Source of the DNA: DAITQM01 sp036832975
Lineage (GTDB): Bacteria; Pseudomonadota; Gammaproteobacteria; Xanthomonadales; Wenzhouxiangellaceae
Direction of reading: 5' to 3'
Assembly (NCBI GenBank): GCA_036832975.1
Contig: DAITQM010000010.1
Coordinates: 1-64,000, forward strand
Length of the DNA stretch: 64,000 nucleotides
Under the pieces are notes generated by a model. It ran no database searches, was not told the DNA's origin, and saw nothing but the letters and a program-made list of their open reading frames with translations. A program made the position numbers and the translations under genes. Positions 16,648-25,809 of this stretch are shown here, piece by piece. How positions within the stretch are numbered: the stretch's first letter is position 1; each line of letters opens with the position of its first letter.

Positions 16648-16980
16648 GTTACAAGGGGAATACCCAACACAGGTGGCCGACTTGGTAATGCCCAGACACG
16701 GGCAAAGACTGCTGAAGTGATCCGAGACGTTGAGTCACGAGGTTTGCTGGCCCGGCAAGAGGCACGCTTCAGGACACCTGGTGGCGAAAAGCAGAATCGC
16801 TTTGCAGATGTTGTTGGATTGAACCGTCAGACGGGTGAGGTCGAAGAGATTATCCAGATTGGTCGAACAACAAAAAGCGGGTTACCAGTTGCCCGGGAGA
16901 GACGTGCATTAAACGATATCTTAAACTCACCGGATCGACCCAACGGCGTTGACCCTCGCTTCATCGATGTGAATCAATAA
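16648..16980 (+). pseudogene. Orphan Rhs C-terminal toxin domain 2 (nuclease-like)
   Basis: A continuous frame of 110 codons starts at the VTRG motif, 3 bases after the previous immunity stop. It has no start codon at the motif; the first in-frame GTG is 16717. Key segments are RFADVVGLNRQTGEVEEIIQ and TKSGLPVARERRALNDI. This fits a PD-(D/E)xK-like nuclease domain seen at the tips of polymorphic toxins (D-V-V-G, E-x-Q-x-G, then PVxRExxAL). It has no core or YD repeats, so it cannot be delivered unless recombined onto an rhs core. I class it as a silent cassette. Confidence 0.7.
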
Positions 16981-16989
16981 GCGATCAGC

Positions 16990-17484
16990 ATGGGAAAACA
17001 AGTCTACTTTTATATGCTTCCAGAAGATGAAGAGCAATTCATGCGATTCGTTTTCGAACGTGCTGGGGCAGTGTTGCTTCCGGAAATCTGTCGACATGCG
17101 GTACCAGAGATTTTAACCAAACTCGCCACCATAGGTGGCAGTGAGCGGGGCCCAGGTGTACTGCTTTGGAACCGCTTGATTTCGCCACCTGTGATCACAA
17201 GGTATATTCCTGAACAAAAATATTACGCGGTGGATAAAACTCAATCAGAGGTTATTGAGTTCTGGCGTTCTCGACTATCGGGTGATAGCCTGCGTCCAGG
17301 GAGATTATGGTGCGAGCCGAACGCTTTAGACGAAAGTTTTAATCAGGTTGCGAAGTCCAATGAATTCATAAAGTGGTGTGAATCCCTTATGCGATGGATA
17401 CGTCGGAATCTTACACGGCATGCAGGGAGTTACGTAGGTAAACACGCGCTCGCTTGGGCCGAGTCAGGCGGAAAACTCACGTGA
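16990..17484 (+). CDS. Putative immunity protein for orphan toxin 2
   Basis: 164 residues beginning MGKQVYFYMLPEDEEQFMRF, starting 9 bases after the orphan toxin stop. It is cytoplasmic, with no signal sequence, and is moderately rich in aromatic residues (YIPEQKYY, FWRSRL). It carries no start-codon overlap but is the only gene between toxin 2 and toxin 3. The opening resembles immunity proteins of polymorphic toxin loci in general style. The assignment is by context. Confidence 0.6.
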   Translation: MGKQVYFYMLPEDEEQFMRFVFERAGAVLLPEICRHAVPEILTKLATIGGSERGPGVLLWNRLISPPVITRYIPEQKYYAVDKTQSEVIEFWRSRLSGDSLRPGRLWCEPNALDESFNQVAKSNEFIKWCESLMRWIRRNLTRHAGSYVGKHALAWAESGGKLT

Positions 17485-17497
17485 ATGCTGAAGCAAT

Positions 17498-17822
17498 GTT
17501 ACAAGGGGCGCGTTAGTCAGCGATTGCAGCAAGATTTCCAGGAGCAGGTACTAATGTCTTCTTTAGAACTCCATTCGGCCGCAGGTTTGTAGACATATTG
17601 ACGGAAGAAGGAACGGCGATCGAAGTTAAGACTGGTCGAACCGCTCTGACAGCAGAAATACGAGAGCAGATCAGAAAGGACGTTTTCCTTAGGCAATCGG
17701 ATCCTAGAGTTAGTACACTTGAGTTCAGGTTTGCGCGCAGTACTATTACCGGCGAGATAGGTCCCACTCGGCAGCTTGAGCAATTCCTAAGAGAGAACGG
17801 TATCAATATCGTTATTGAATAA
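17498..17822 (+). pseudogene. Orphan Rhs C-terminal toxin domain 3 (PD-(D/E)xK nuclease), frameshifted
   Basis: It starts with the VTRG motif, but the frame shifts within the first 22 bases; one extra base near 17519 explains it. The continuing frame runs AIAARFPGAGTNVFF, then RRFVDIL, then AIEVKTGRTALT, to the stop at 17820-17822. FVDI followed by IEVKTG is a D-x(n)-E-x-K nuclease signature of the restriction-endonuclease fold. There is no start codon or core, so it is a second silent cassette, now also out of frame with its motif. Confidence 0.7.
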
Positions 17823-17829
17823 TCTCAAG

Positions 17830-18363
17830 ATGAAGACAAAGTATCAAATCTTCGATTCGATCGTTGATCGGCCACTGCACAAAGTGACCAGGGCAGAGGC
17901 AAGGCGCCACTTTCAACATTTTATCGAAAGCATTCCATTTAGAATTGAAGCGCTTCAATCGCTCGTAGCCGATGTTGGCATCAAGCTCGATTTCAGCGAG
18001 GAGTCGATTGATATGTTGGATGAGTGGTTCCCGACGGTAGTTAGCGCCCAGAAAAAAGAAGATGGGACAACTGTCCCATCTGACGAAACATTTTCAATCT
18101 GCAACGATTTAGGCATGTATCTAGGAGAGATGCTACGTTGCTCATCACCGAATATGAAATGGCACTTTGTGACAGACGATAAGAGAAACATTGCATATCA
18201 GAGACCCGTGATCCTAATCTGTCCTAAAAACCCAAAATATCACAATTTTGAGATAGATTTTGACGATGGCCTATGCAGATATGCTTACCGCTTAGTACGT
18301 GGCAAACCTATAGAGCCACGATTTATTCGAGGAATTTTCGACAACATAAAGGAATGGTTGTGA
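17830..18363 (+). CDS. Putative immunity protein for orphan toxin 3
   Basis: 177 residues from the ATG at 17830; a TTG at 17815 would overlap the toxin stop and is an alternative. No signal peptide. It contains a basic N-terminal segment (RAEARRHFQHF), an acidic middle (EESIDMLDEWFP) and a conserved-looking SICNDLGMYLGEMLR helix. The latter resembles the helical part of immunity proteins paired with nuclease toxins. Assigned by position directly after a nuclease domain. It is AT-richer than the flanking housekeeping genes. Confidence 0.6.
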   Translation: MKTKYQIFDSIVDRPLHKVTRAEARRHFQHFIESIPFRIEALQSLVADVGIKLDFSEESIDMLDEWFPTVVSAQKKEDGTTVPSDETFSICNDLGMYLGEMLRCSSPNMKWHFVTDDKRNIAYQRPVILICPKNPKYHNFEIDFDDGLCRYAYRLVRGKPIEPRFIRGIFDNIKEWL

Positions 18364-18434
18364 AGGTTCGGCGGATAAGGAGTCGGAGTCTGAGATTTCT
18401 CCTCATTTTCGCTCCTTGTTGTTAAGCGGAGAAA

Positions 18435-18514
18435 GTTACAAGGGGTGGTTTCCCCCGAAATGCTGTTGCCGGGCGCGCTCGTCAGCGAGCTGCAGTTGAT
18501 GAACTCCGGAGCGG
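18435..18514 (+). pseudogene. Orphan Rhs toxin domain 4, only its first 26 codons left
   Basis: GTTACAAGGGG is followed in frame by GGFPRNAVAGRARQRAAVDE and about three more codons, after which the sequence becomes rhs core (GVTDYLTATTDNG in another frame). The remainder of this toxin and any immunity gene were lost when the following rhs copy joined here. About 70 bases of non-coding DNA separate it from the previous immunity gene. Confidence 0.6.
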
Positions 18515-20902
18515 ACCGGGGTCACCGATTATCTGACCGCGACCACGGACAACGGCACGATCACGTATTCCTACGACGCCGTGGGCAATTTGCTGACCAC
18601 CGACGGCGTGCTGGCCGGCACCGCCGACCGGGTATCGATGACCTACGACCGGGCCGGCCGCAAGCTCTCCATGAGCGATCCGGACAAAGGGTTCTGGCAA
18701 TACCGCTATGACGTGCTGGGGCAGTTGCAATGCCAGCAAGACGCCAAGGGGCAGTTGACGGTTTACACGTACGACAAGCTCGGCCGCGAGACCCAGCGCG
18801 TGCATTATCCTGCCGGCACGGTGACCACCTGCGTCGGCTCAGGTACGGTGCAGGGGACGTTCACCTGGACCTATGACACGATCTCCGGAACCGGCACGAC
18901 CCGCGGCCAGTTGACCGCCGACAGCGCCAACCACAACGGCTTTGTCCAAAGCCGGAGCTACCAGTACGATAGCTTCGGGCGGCTTTTCGGGGTGAGCACC
19001 AGCATGGACGGCCGGACCTGGTTCGAGGAGACGACCTACGACCAGTTCGGGCGGCTATTCCAGCAGTTCGACGCCGCCGGCGATGAATTGAACCAGCCAC
19101 TCGGCGTGCGCTACGTCTATAACGGCCAGGGACACCTGACCGAGCTCAAAGAAGCGGCCCACGGTGCGGTGGGCAAGGTGTATGTGCAATACCAGGCCCA
19201 AGACGCCCGCGGCCAGATCAGCCGGACGGCCTACGGCAATGGCCAGGTGACCGATCGCCTGTTCGATCCGGTAACCGGCCTGATCCAGTGGATCGGCACC
19301 GGCAGTGCGACCACCGCCGGGGTGCAGGATTTGAGCTACACTTTCGACATGGTGGGGAATCTGAAACAGCGTTGGGATCAGAGCCAGTTCCGGAACCAGA
19401 AGGAAGATTTCGTTTATGACGGCTTGAATCGGTTGAAAAGCGTGACGCTGACCGCCCCGGACCTTGGGCTCAACAACTTCCCGACGCTGGACGTCACCTA
19501 CAACGCTGCCGGCAACATCACGAGCAAGACCGGGGTGGGGAACTACAGCTACCCGACCACTGGCCGTATCCACGGCGTGACGAGCGCCGGGACGGTGAAT
19601 TACGGCTACGACCTGAACGGCAATGTGACCTCAGATACCACAGATAAGATCGGAAGAGCCTTCACCTACACCGCCTTCGAGCGCCTGTTCCAGGCCACCA
19701 AGGGCTCGAACTGGAGCCAATACTTCTACGCCCCCGATTTGAACTGGGTCAAGCGCCAGACGCAGGGTGACGATGCGGCCACGGCGACCTTCGAGACCCT
19801 GTGGCGGATCGGCAATGTAGAGATTTCGGAGAAGAACGGGATTCGAGAGCTGAGAAGAACCATCGGCGGCGAAGTGCAGATCAGCTATTGGAACACCAAC
19901 CCACAGGGCCAGGAGCGCTACCTGCACAAAGACCGGGTCGGCGTACCCTTGGGGCTTCTTTCATCTACGATGAAAACCGCCCAGGTGGGCACAATATCGG
20001 GTCAATACATTGCAGCGCAAGCGCTGCGACGCCTTTGGCGTGGCAGTATCGACGCCATCACCGACGCCGCAGGTAACGTCATCGACGCCATGAGCTTTAC
20101 CGCCTTCGGCGAGCGGCGCGACATTGCCGACTGGCGCATAGGCGAGAGCCTGATGGGCATTGACGCTTTGCGTGCCATCACATCAAAAGGCTTTACCGGC
20201 CATGAGATGGTCGATGCGGTGGGGATTATCCATATGGGTGGGCGGATCTACGATCCGAGGCTCGGGAGATTTCTCCAGGCCGATCCGTTTGTGCAGGCGC
20301 CGGATAACAGCCAGAATCTGAATCGGTATTCGTATGTGCTGAATAATCCGCTGTCGTTCACCGATCCGACGGGGTTCTTTTTTGGCGGGTTGTTCAAGTT
20401 CTTAAAAATCGGCGCAGCGCTCGGGATCGGGGTTTTCACCGGCGGTGTCGGCTTGGGGGCGTTTACCTTCCTGGGGATCAGCGGCGGCCTGGCGGGTGTC
20501 GGCATCGCCGCGGCGGGCGGGTTTATTTCCGGGGCGTTGCTGGCTGGTAACATCAAGGGGGCTCTGATCGGTGCGTTTACCTCCTTCCTGTTTGCCGGCG
20601 TGGGGCAACAAATCGCGCAGGCCGCTGGGGCGGCTGGGAGCGGAATTCTCGGAACCGGTCTGAATGCCGGGCAACTTTTGGGCGCCACGGCCATCACCGG
20701 CTTCCTGGGTGGCGTGCTTTCCGAGGTCCAAGGTGGTAAATTTGGGCATGCATTCTTAAGCTCCGGCATTACCTCCCTGCTGAGCCCGGCGCTGGGCCGG
20801 ATCAAAGACACCCTGGCCAGAGGGCTGGCCAATGCGGTGCTGGGTGGCACGGTATCCAGGATTACGAGTGGTAAGTTTGCATCTGGTGCTTCGCTGTTTT
20901 AA
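18515..20902 (+). pseudogene. Rhs core copy with truncated C-terminus and internal insertion
   Basis: This is an Rhs/YD-repeat core of about 795 codons, open from GVTDYLTATT (18515) with no start codon before GTG 18581. It is nearly identical to the copy at 13625 from 18595 onward. It carries a 34-codon in-frame insertion (19940-20041) within the normally conserved HKDxxGSxDAITD segment. After the core end (GFFFGGLFK) comes a glycine-rich membrane-like pre-toxin region. The protein stops at GKFASGASLF, the point where the other copies pass into their toxin, so no toxin is attached. It may be expressed but would be unarmed. Confidence 0.8.
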
Positions 20903-20935
20903 GCAAGGCAATATATCGCAGAATGTGGAGGAAAA

Positions 20936-22585
20936 ATGTCAACAAACTCATTGACTTCTCATCACAAGCCTCTTGCGCTCGCCGTCTCCGCTGCGCTGGC
21001 GATGGGCCTTGCAGGACCGGCAATTGGACAGTTTACATCTGTCGTTCAACTATCGGATCTTGATGGAACCAATGGTTTCAAGCTCGACGGAGAATTTGAT
21101 AGCGACCACTCCGGTTTTTCTGTCAGCAACGCAGGTGATGTCAATGGCGACGGCGTGGACGACCTGTTAATCGGCGCACCTTACGCCGATTCCAACGGCA
21201 GCGATTCGGGGCGAGTTTATGTGATTTTTGGTAGGACGGACGGCATTTTTAGTACGATACAATTTTCAAGCTTGGATGGAGATAACGGCTTTATGCTCGA
21301 CGGAGAGGGATTGTACTTTTTTGGTGATCGATCTGGCTTCTCGGTTAGTACTGCAGGCGATATTAATGGTGATGGGATAGGCGACATAATCATCGGTGCA
21401 CCAAGTGCTGAATTCGATGGTTGTCGATGCGGGCGTAGCTATGTAGTGTTTGGCAAGAGTGATGGTTTTCCTGCAAGGGTACCGCTTTCCAGCCTTGACG
21501 GAATCAACGGCTTTACACTAGATGGCAAGGAACCGGGCGGAAGTAATTCCGGGTTCTCAGTCAGCACGGCAGGAGACATTAATGGCGATGGGTTTGACGA
21601 TTTGATTATCGGTGCACCATATGCCGTACCAAACGGCGCCGGCACAGGACGCAGTTATGTAGTGTTTGGTCGCCCCGACAACTTTCCTGCCAGAGTACAG
21701 CTTTCCAGTTTATCGGGAGACATCGGTTTTACTCTCGATGGTGAGAAAGTAGGTATCGTAGCTAGTTCGGGTGCGTCAGTGAGTAAGGCGGGTGATGTTA
21801 ACGGCGACGAGATTAATGATTTGATTATCGGTGCTCCGAAATCAGATTCCAATGGTACTAATTCAGGACGGGTGTATGTAATCTTTGGTAACAAAGATGG
21901 TTTTCCCGCCACTGTTCAGCTTTCTAGTCTCAACGGGTTCAACGGCTTTAAGCTTGATGGTGAAGACCAATTTGATTTTTCGGGCACGTCAGTGAGCGAC
22001 GCAGGTGATATTAATGGAGATGGAGTGGATGATTTTATAATCGGAGGTCCAGGTGTCGATCCCAACAATATTTATATCGGTCGTAGTTATGTAGTGTTCG
22101 GCATGACCGATGGCTTTCCTCCCACACTTCAGCTTTCAGACTTAAACGGTGCCAATGGCTTTAAGATCGACGGCGAAGTGAGCGGCGCAGGTGGTGGTGC
22201 TCGCTCAGGTTTTTCAGTCGGCAATGCGGGTGATATCAACGGCGACGGAGTGAATGATTTGATTATTGGCGCACCTTATGCTTCCCAAAATGGATTTAAT
22301 TCCGGACGCAGCTATGTGGTCTTTGGTAGTAGTGATGGTTTTTCAGCTATTGTGCAACTCTCCAACCTGAACGGAGACAATGGTTTTATACTAGATGGTG
22401 AGGGAGCTGATGGGGGTATTTCCGGATTCTCGGTTAGCACCGCAGGTGATATTAACGATGATGGGTTAGACGACCTAATTATTGGGGCTCCACGCGCCGA
22501 TCTTAACGGCTGTTTTTGTGGGCGGAGCTACGTATTGTTCGGAAAACGCAATGATATTATTTTCCAAGATAGCTTTGAAGATTGA
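20936..22585 (+). CDS. Exported FG-GAP (integrin-alpha-like) repeat protein
   Basis: 549 residues. A signal peptide is visible (LALAVSAALAMGLAGPAIGQ, after a polar N-region). Seven repeats follow, each with a Ca-binding loop GDxNGDGxxD, then LIIGAP and GRxYVxFG, consistent with a seven-bladed beta-propeller. Some repeats are degenerate (GDVNGDEIND, GDINDDGLDD). It ends in DIIFQDSFED, similar to the tail of the glycine-rich protein at 7818. GTGGAGG lies 7 bases upstream of the ATG. It is probably secreted and may bind carbohydrate or protein ligands. Base composition is AT-richer than the backbone. It follows the unarmed rhs copy directly. Confidence 0.88.
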   Translation: MSTNSLTSHHKPLALAVSAALAMGLAGPAIGQFTSVVQLSDLDGTNGFKLDGEFDSDHSGFSVSNAGDVNGDGVDDLLIGAPYADSNGSDSGRVYVIFGRTDGIFSTIQFSSLDGDNGFMLDGEGLYFFGDRSGFSVSTAGDINGDGIGDIIIGAPSAEFDGCRCGRSYVVFGKSDGFPARVPLSSLDGINGFTLDGKEPGGSNSGFSVSTAGDINGDGFDDLIIGAPYAVPNGAGTGRSYVVFGRPDNFPARVQLSSLSGDIGFTLDGEKVGIVASSGASVSKAGDVNGDEINDLIIGAPKSDSNGTNSGRVYVIFGNKDGFPATVQLSSLNGFNGFKLDGEDQFDFSGTSVSDAGDINGDGVDDFIIGGPGVDPNNIYIGRSYVVFGMTDGFPPTLQLSDLNGANGFKIDGEVSGAGGGARSGFSVGNAGDINGDGVNDLIIGAPYASQNGFNSGRSYVVFGSSDGFSAIVQLSNLNGDNGFILDGEGADGGISGFSVSTAGDINDDGLDDLIIGAPRADLNGCFCGRSYVLFGKRNDIIFQDSFED

Positions 22586-22590
22586 GATGA

Positions 22591-22704
22591 CAATTCTTCT
22601 TTGATAATCAAGCGTATGTATTTTCTGGTGGTGGAATTTCTTCAAGAAACCCATTTGAGGCAGCGGCGGATCGTTTTGCTCTGAAACAAAAAACAGGTAA
22701 CTAA
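22591..22704 (+). pseudogene. Short toxin-tail fragment
   Basis: An open stretch of 37 codons follows the FG-GAP stop and ends GGISSRNPFEAAADRFALKQ then KTGN and TAA. The composition (Gly-rich turn, then an amphipathic basic C-terminal helix) resembles the last residues of polymorphic toxin tips. It ends just before a small gene, as toxin and immunity genes do. I infer the remains of an orphan Rhs C-terminus. There is no start codon. Confidence 0.4.
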
Positions 22705-22708
22705 GGTG

Positions 22709-23125
22709 ATGACAAGATCATTTATATACAAAGTATTAATTTTTATGGCACTTATGTATATTAGTGATGCAAAATCGTTTCAAACCAATTTAGGGCCATC
22801 AATAGTTAATGCTACGGATGGCGACATGACAGTTCACATATCAAAAAATGGTCGTCGAGTCATTGGCTTCACTATCAAGCCGATGCAAATTGTGAATGCC
22901 GTTGGGGTGAGAAAGAAAGACCTGTCATATTATAAGATTATTGTGAGCGGTGAAAATTATGAGTCGGAATTTTCGTATATAATTATGAAAAAATCGGAGG
23001 AAGCACCTAGGAAGTTAGTTCGGCAGATGTGGTTATTTGACGGCAATAACGGGTGTATCCTATCTAAAAACGAGTTTGATGAACTCAAGGTTAAATCATG
23101 CGATAATGTGAACTATGCCAATTGA
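22709..23125 (+). CDS. Small exported protein, putative immunity protein
   Basis: 138 residues from the ATG at 22709 (a GTG just before is in frame). The N-terminus is a signal sequence (FIYKVLIFMALMYISDAKS). The mature part is beta-rich and basic, with the segment WLFDGNNGCILSKNEFDEL near the C-terminus. The gene at 27551 shares this C-(I/V)-L-S-K-N segment and overall layout. A periplasmic location suits immunity to a toxin acting in the periplasm or on the membrane. Very AT-rich. Function inferred from context. Confidence 0.55.
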   Translation: MTRSFIYKVLIFMALMYISDAKSFQTNLGPSIVNATDGDMTVHISKNGRRVIGFTIKPMQIVNAVGVRKKDLSYYKIIVSGENYESEFSYIIMKKSEEAPRKLVRQMWLFDGNNGCILSKNEFDELKVKSCDNVNYAN

Positions 23126-23287
23126 TTTTTGAGATGAAGTAAAATGGACTCCTACTGGCTGATTCTGTGTTCTTGAATTCAGAAATGCTGCATGGCAGGT
23201 TGGGACGATTTCAGGAACACCGCTTCGTAATCCGGCATGGCGACCAGTCGACACTTTCAAACATCTGAGAAAGCCAGGGAGATAGAT

Positions 23288-23755
23288 ATGAATAAATATG
23301 CCCCACGTTTCATCTTGTTTTCAATACTCGTAATGCTGGCCGGTTGCGTCACAGCCGGTAGTATCAGATGTGATACGGAATTGTCAGTAAAACAAAGAAA
23401 CGAAAATGGCTATCAATCATTGAATTTTATTTCTATCGTTTCGGTGATAGCTGATCCTGATAAATATGATGGGAAAAGAATAAGTGTAGTTGGTGTATTT
23501 GTACTTCATTATGACCGAGCTGTACTTTACATTACCAAGGATCACTTGCAAGCCGATGAATTTACTTCAGCCATATTTGCTGATTTACCCAAGTGCATTA
23601 CACTTGAAAATATGGAATTGATGTCTGAATGGAATGGTAAATTCGTTAGAATTGATGGAGTTTTCGATTCTGATAGAAGAACAACGCAAGTGGATGCCGG
23701 AACAATTACTAATGTTGAGCGTATAGAGCTGTATTATTCAGAATCTGGAAGTTAA
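23288..23755 (+). CDS. Lipoprotein, putative immunity protein
   Basis: 155 residues from the ATG at 23288, preceded by AGGGAGA. A lipoprotein signal is clear (FILFSILVMLAGC, Cys at residue 20). The mature part contains IVSVIADPDKYDGKRISVVG, then VFVLHYDRAVLYITKDHLQA, then KFVRIDGVF. This beta-rich pattern is known from small proteins near polymorphic toxins. The gene at 27149 shares it. A 40-codon open stretch just upstream (23166-23283, ending FKHLRKPGR) may be another toxin tail. Confidence 0.6.
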   Translation: MNKYAPRFILFSILVMLAGCVTAGSIRCDTELSVKQRNENGYQSLNFISIVSVIADPDKYDGKRISVVGVFVLHYDRAVLYITKDHLQADEFTSAIFADLPKCITLENMELMSEWNGKFVRIDGVFDSDRRTTQVDAGTITNVERIELYYSESGS

Positions 23756-23981
23756 TTGCAGCGAGATTGATGTATATGTTGATTTTATCCATGGCCTGCT
23801 CGATTTCTTCGGCAGTTCATGGGGTCGGACCTGCGTAACTGCTTGACTGACAAGCAAAACACGACAAAATTATAGCCAAATTTTTTGGCATTGAAAATCG
23901 CGTTTTAATGGAGTTGAAATCATTGATGCCGAGCATACTGCTGCTCCGTCGCTCCTGCTTGCCATGATGCAGCTTGGCAGT

Positions 23982-24252
23982 GCTTAACGGATCCGGCGCC
24001 GGTGCCAGTGACGACAAAGCTCGCGGGAGACGCGGTGGCATAGTATGATTTTCGGGGTGAAATATATGCGGATAAAATTATCGGAGTCAGGTGAACGCAC
24101 GCGCCACCTAACTGGCGCTGGAGTGCGGATACCGCTGCGCGGCCTAGCCCCGTGCCTGCCTGCCTGTGCGTTTTTGCGCTCAGACAGGCGGCGCGAAAAT
24201 CCCTTTTCGCGCGCTGCACGCGGGGTGTCGCTCACCGCCCGATCCGTTAGGC
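23982..24252 (+). repeat. Possible attC-like recombination site
   Basis: GCTTAACGGATCCGG (23982-23996) is an imperfect inverted repeat of CCGATCCGTTAGGC (24239-24252), with one extra base in one arm. The outer sevenmers fit the integron attC consensus (RYYYAAC and GTTRRRY). A gene starts 16 bases after the GTTAGGC, as in gene cassettes. The span of 271 bases is longer than usual attC sites. A second RYYYAAC (ACCTAAC) near 24106 would give a 147-base site, but its arms pair less well. No integrase is in the window. The rest of 23756-24267 holds no gene I can support. Confidence 0.3.
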
Positions 24253-24267
24253 GAGAGTGAAACTGCC

Positions 24268-25208
24268 ATGCGAGTCCTAATGCTCTTCACAATGGTGGCA
24301 GGCCTTGCGTCAGCACAATTACCGATCGAAATGCCCGATGCTAAACCGCTGAGTTATGACAGTGGGGATTCGGGGACCTTCGTCTTTTCAATCGCAATCA
24401 CCGGCGGGGACGCGAAGAATGTCCGTTATCTTCTGTCGAACCACAGCGGACATCTCAGGTTGGTGTTGACAGCGACGACGTTCGCTGCGAGTCTCCCCTG
24501 ATTACCGGCTATCCCGGCTCAAGAATTCCTACCTTGATGACGCACACCTTCTCCCGGAAGGGCTCGCCTGAGCGAGCTCTTTACGAGTGGCATCTGTGCT
24601 TCGTGCTCGACGGTGTAAACTACATTGGCTGGCGCGGATATGATCCGGGTCCAGGTTCAAAGTTGTCGGTCGCGTGCCGTATCGAAATAGGCAAGACTCC
24701 CAACGACATTTATGCTTGCACGGTCGAGGAACTCACCATCGACCGGCGGAACTACTCCGAGCACCGGATCTCATGCGACGTAGAAGGCCTTTGCAGGACA
24801 TTTGATACCTCCGCCGACTATACGACCTGGAAGAAAACACCCCTTACGCCTGCGGACCGCATCGCCATCGGATTGGCCATTTTGAATCACGAGCTCAATA
24901 CGGGCTCTTCGTACATGCGCTCTAACCTGATGGATTACTTCGTGTCTATCGACGGTAAAGACATCATGCCCCCCATGGTGTCCGCGTTCGGAAAGACGCC
25001 TGTGCGTCTTCTCGCTGGAAGCAAGTTCTCCGAGGGCAAAGGCATGAGGCTCTCGATTGGCGGCTTTCAGCGAGGATTTGATGGTAGCGTCAAGGCATCA
25101 TTCTCATACTATTGTGGGGATCTATGCGCATCGGCTCATGAGGCGATGCTTGTACAGAGCCGCGGGAAGTGGACAGTCGTACATTCGGAGATGCTGTGGA
25201 TTTCATGA
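24268..25208 (+). pseudogene. Exported protein gene split by a frameshift
   Basis: The ATG at 24268 opens a signal peptide (RVLMLFTMVAGLASAQ) and about 60 residues, then the frame runs out at 24499. A second frame is open from about 24456 (QVGVDSDDVRCESPLI) through LMTHTFSRKGSPERALYEWH to 25208. Joined near 24455 they give one exported protein of about 310 residues, with eight cysteines and a C-terminal beta region ending VHSEMLWIS. I read this as one gene with a single-base shift, either real or a sequencing error. Family not recognised. Confidence 0.5.
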
Positions 25209-25245
25209 CAGAGAGGAAGAAAAAGAGACATCCACAATTATTTGA

Positions 25246-25380
25246 TTGGCGAGCCGATATACAGATATAAACAATTTTACTAAACACTATTTTGTTGGTG
25301 GACCTGGTTTCTTGGCGACACAGAATGGTCTTCTATTTCAACGTGGAAAAGACAACATCATTGATTATGACCCATATTAA
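25246..25380 (+). pseudogene. Short toxin-tail fragment overlapping an immunity candidate
   Basis: 44 codons without a start codon, reading LASRYTDINNFTKHYF, then VGGPGFLATQNGLLFQRG, then KDNIIDYDPY and TAA. Its last 14 bases overlap the ATG of the next gene (25367), the standard toxin/immunity overlap. I infer the C-terminal end of a lost Rhs-type toxin. Confidence 0.45.
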
Positions 25381-25798
25381 GAAATCAGTTTTAATTTTAC
25401 TTATTGTAAGTTGCCATTGTTTTGCCAGTGGCGAAGTTAGTGAGTTTTGGAATGAACTTTCGTTTAGAACGGAGGGAGGTGACTTTGTTTCAATTTCGCT
25501 TGAAAATTGTCGCTTGAAAAGTATGCGCGTCGAATTGCGAGGCAAAATAATTAAAATTCCTGATAATGCTTTATTGGGGTTAGATCAACCTGTATTGCAA
25601 AAAGTAAATCTCGTGCGGTCATTTTCAATGGAGGATGGGGAATCAAAGTCTAGCATTATACTTAAAGTGCCTACAATAAATGAAGATCTTGATCGTAGTT
25701 TGGTTGTATGGTTTGTATTTAGCGATGAAAAACTATTAGAAAGAAATGTTTGGACATACGAGCCGATTCAAAAATTGATTTCAGTAGAGTCTTATTGA
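25367..25798 (+). CDS. Small exported protein, putative immunity protein
   Basis: 143 residues from the ATG at 25367. A signal peptide is visible (KKSVLILLIVSCHCFASG). The mature protein is beta-rich, for example FVSISLENCRLKSMRVELRG and SSIILKVPTINEDL. The start lies within the end of the toxin-tail fragment. The frame is open back to 25292, but that part duplicates toxin-tail DNA in another frame. AT-rich. Immunity role inferred from overlap and export signal. Confidence 0.55.
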   Translation: MTHIKKSVLILLIVSCHCFASGEVSEFWNELSFRTEGGDFVSISLENCRLKSMRVELRGKIIKIPDNALLGLDQPVLQKVNLVRSFSMEDGESKSSIILKVPTINEDLDRSLVVWFVFSDEKLLERNVWTYEPIQKLISVESY

Positions 25799-25809
25799 AT
25801 TAAAATGAA

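Larger units (their letters stand above)
15918..18445 (+). repeat. Four copies of the cassette-start motif GTTACAAGGGG
   Basis: Identical 11-mers lie at 15918, 16648, 17498 and 18435. Each is at the first codons of a different Rhs toxin tip and encodes V-T-R-G in that tip's frame. In the first, the motif lies inside the rhs frame. In the other three it comes right after the previous immunity gene (3 to about 70 bases), with no start codon. The motif marks the exchange point between the constant and variable parts of rhs. Confidence 0.8.

Noticed and set aside
17498..17600. Programmed frameshift at the start of orphan toxin 3
   Set aside because: There is no slippery heptamer at the shift, and the cassette has no start codon, so ordinary decay is more likely.
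23817..24260. Several short open frames on both strands around the attC-like site
   Set aside because: They arise from the palindromic structure; none has a start signal or a recognisable protein pattern.
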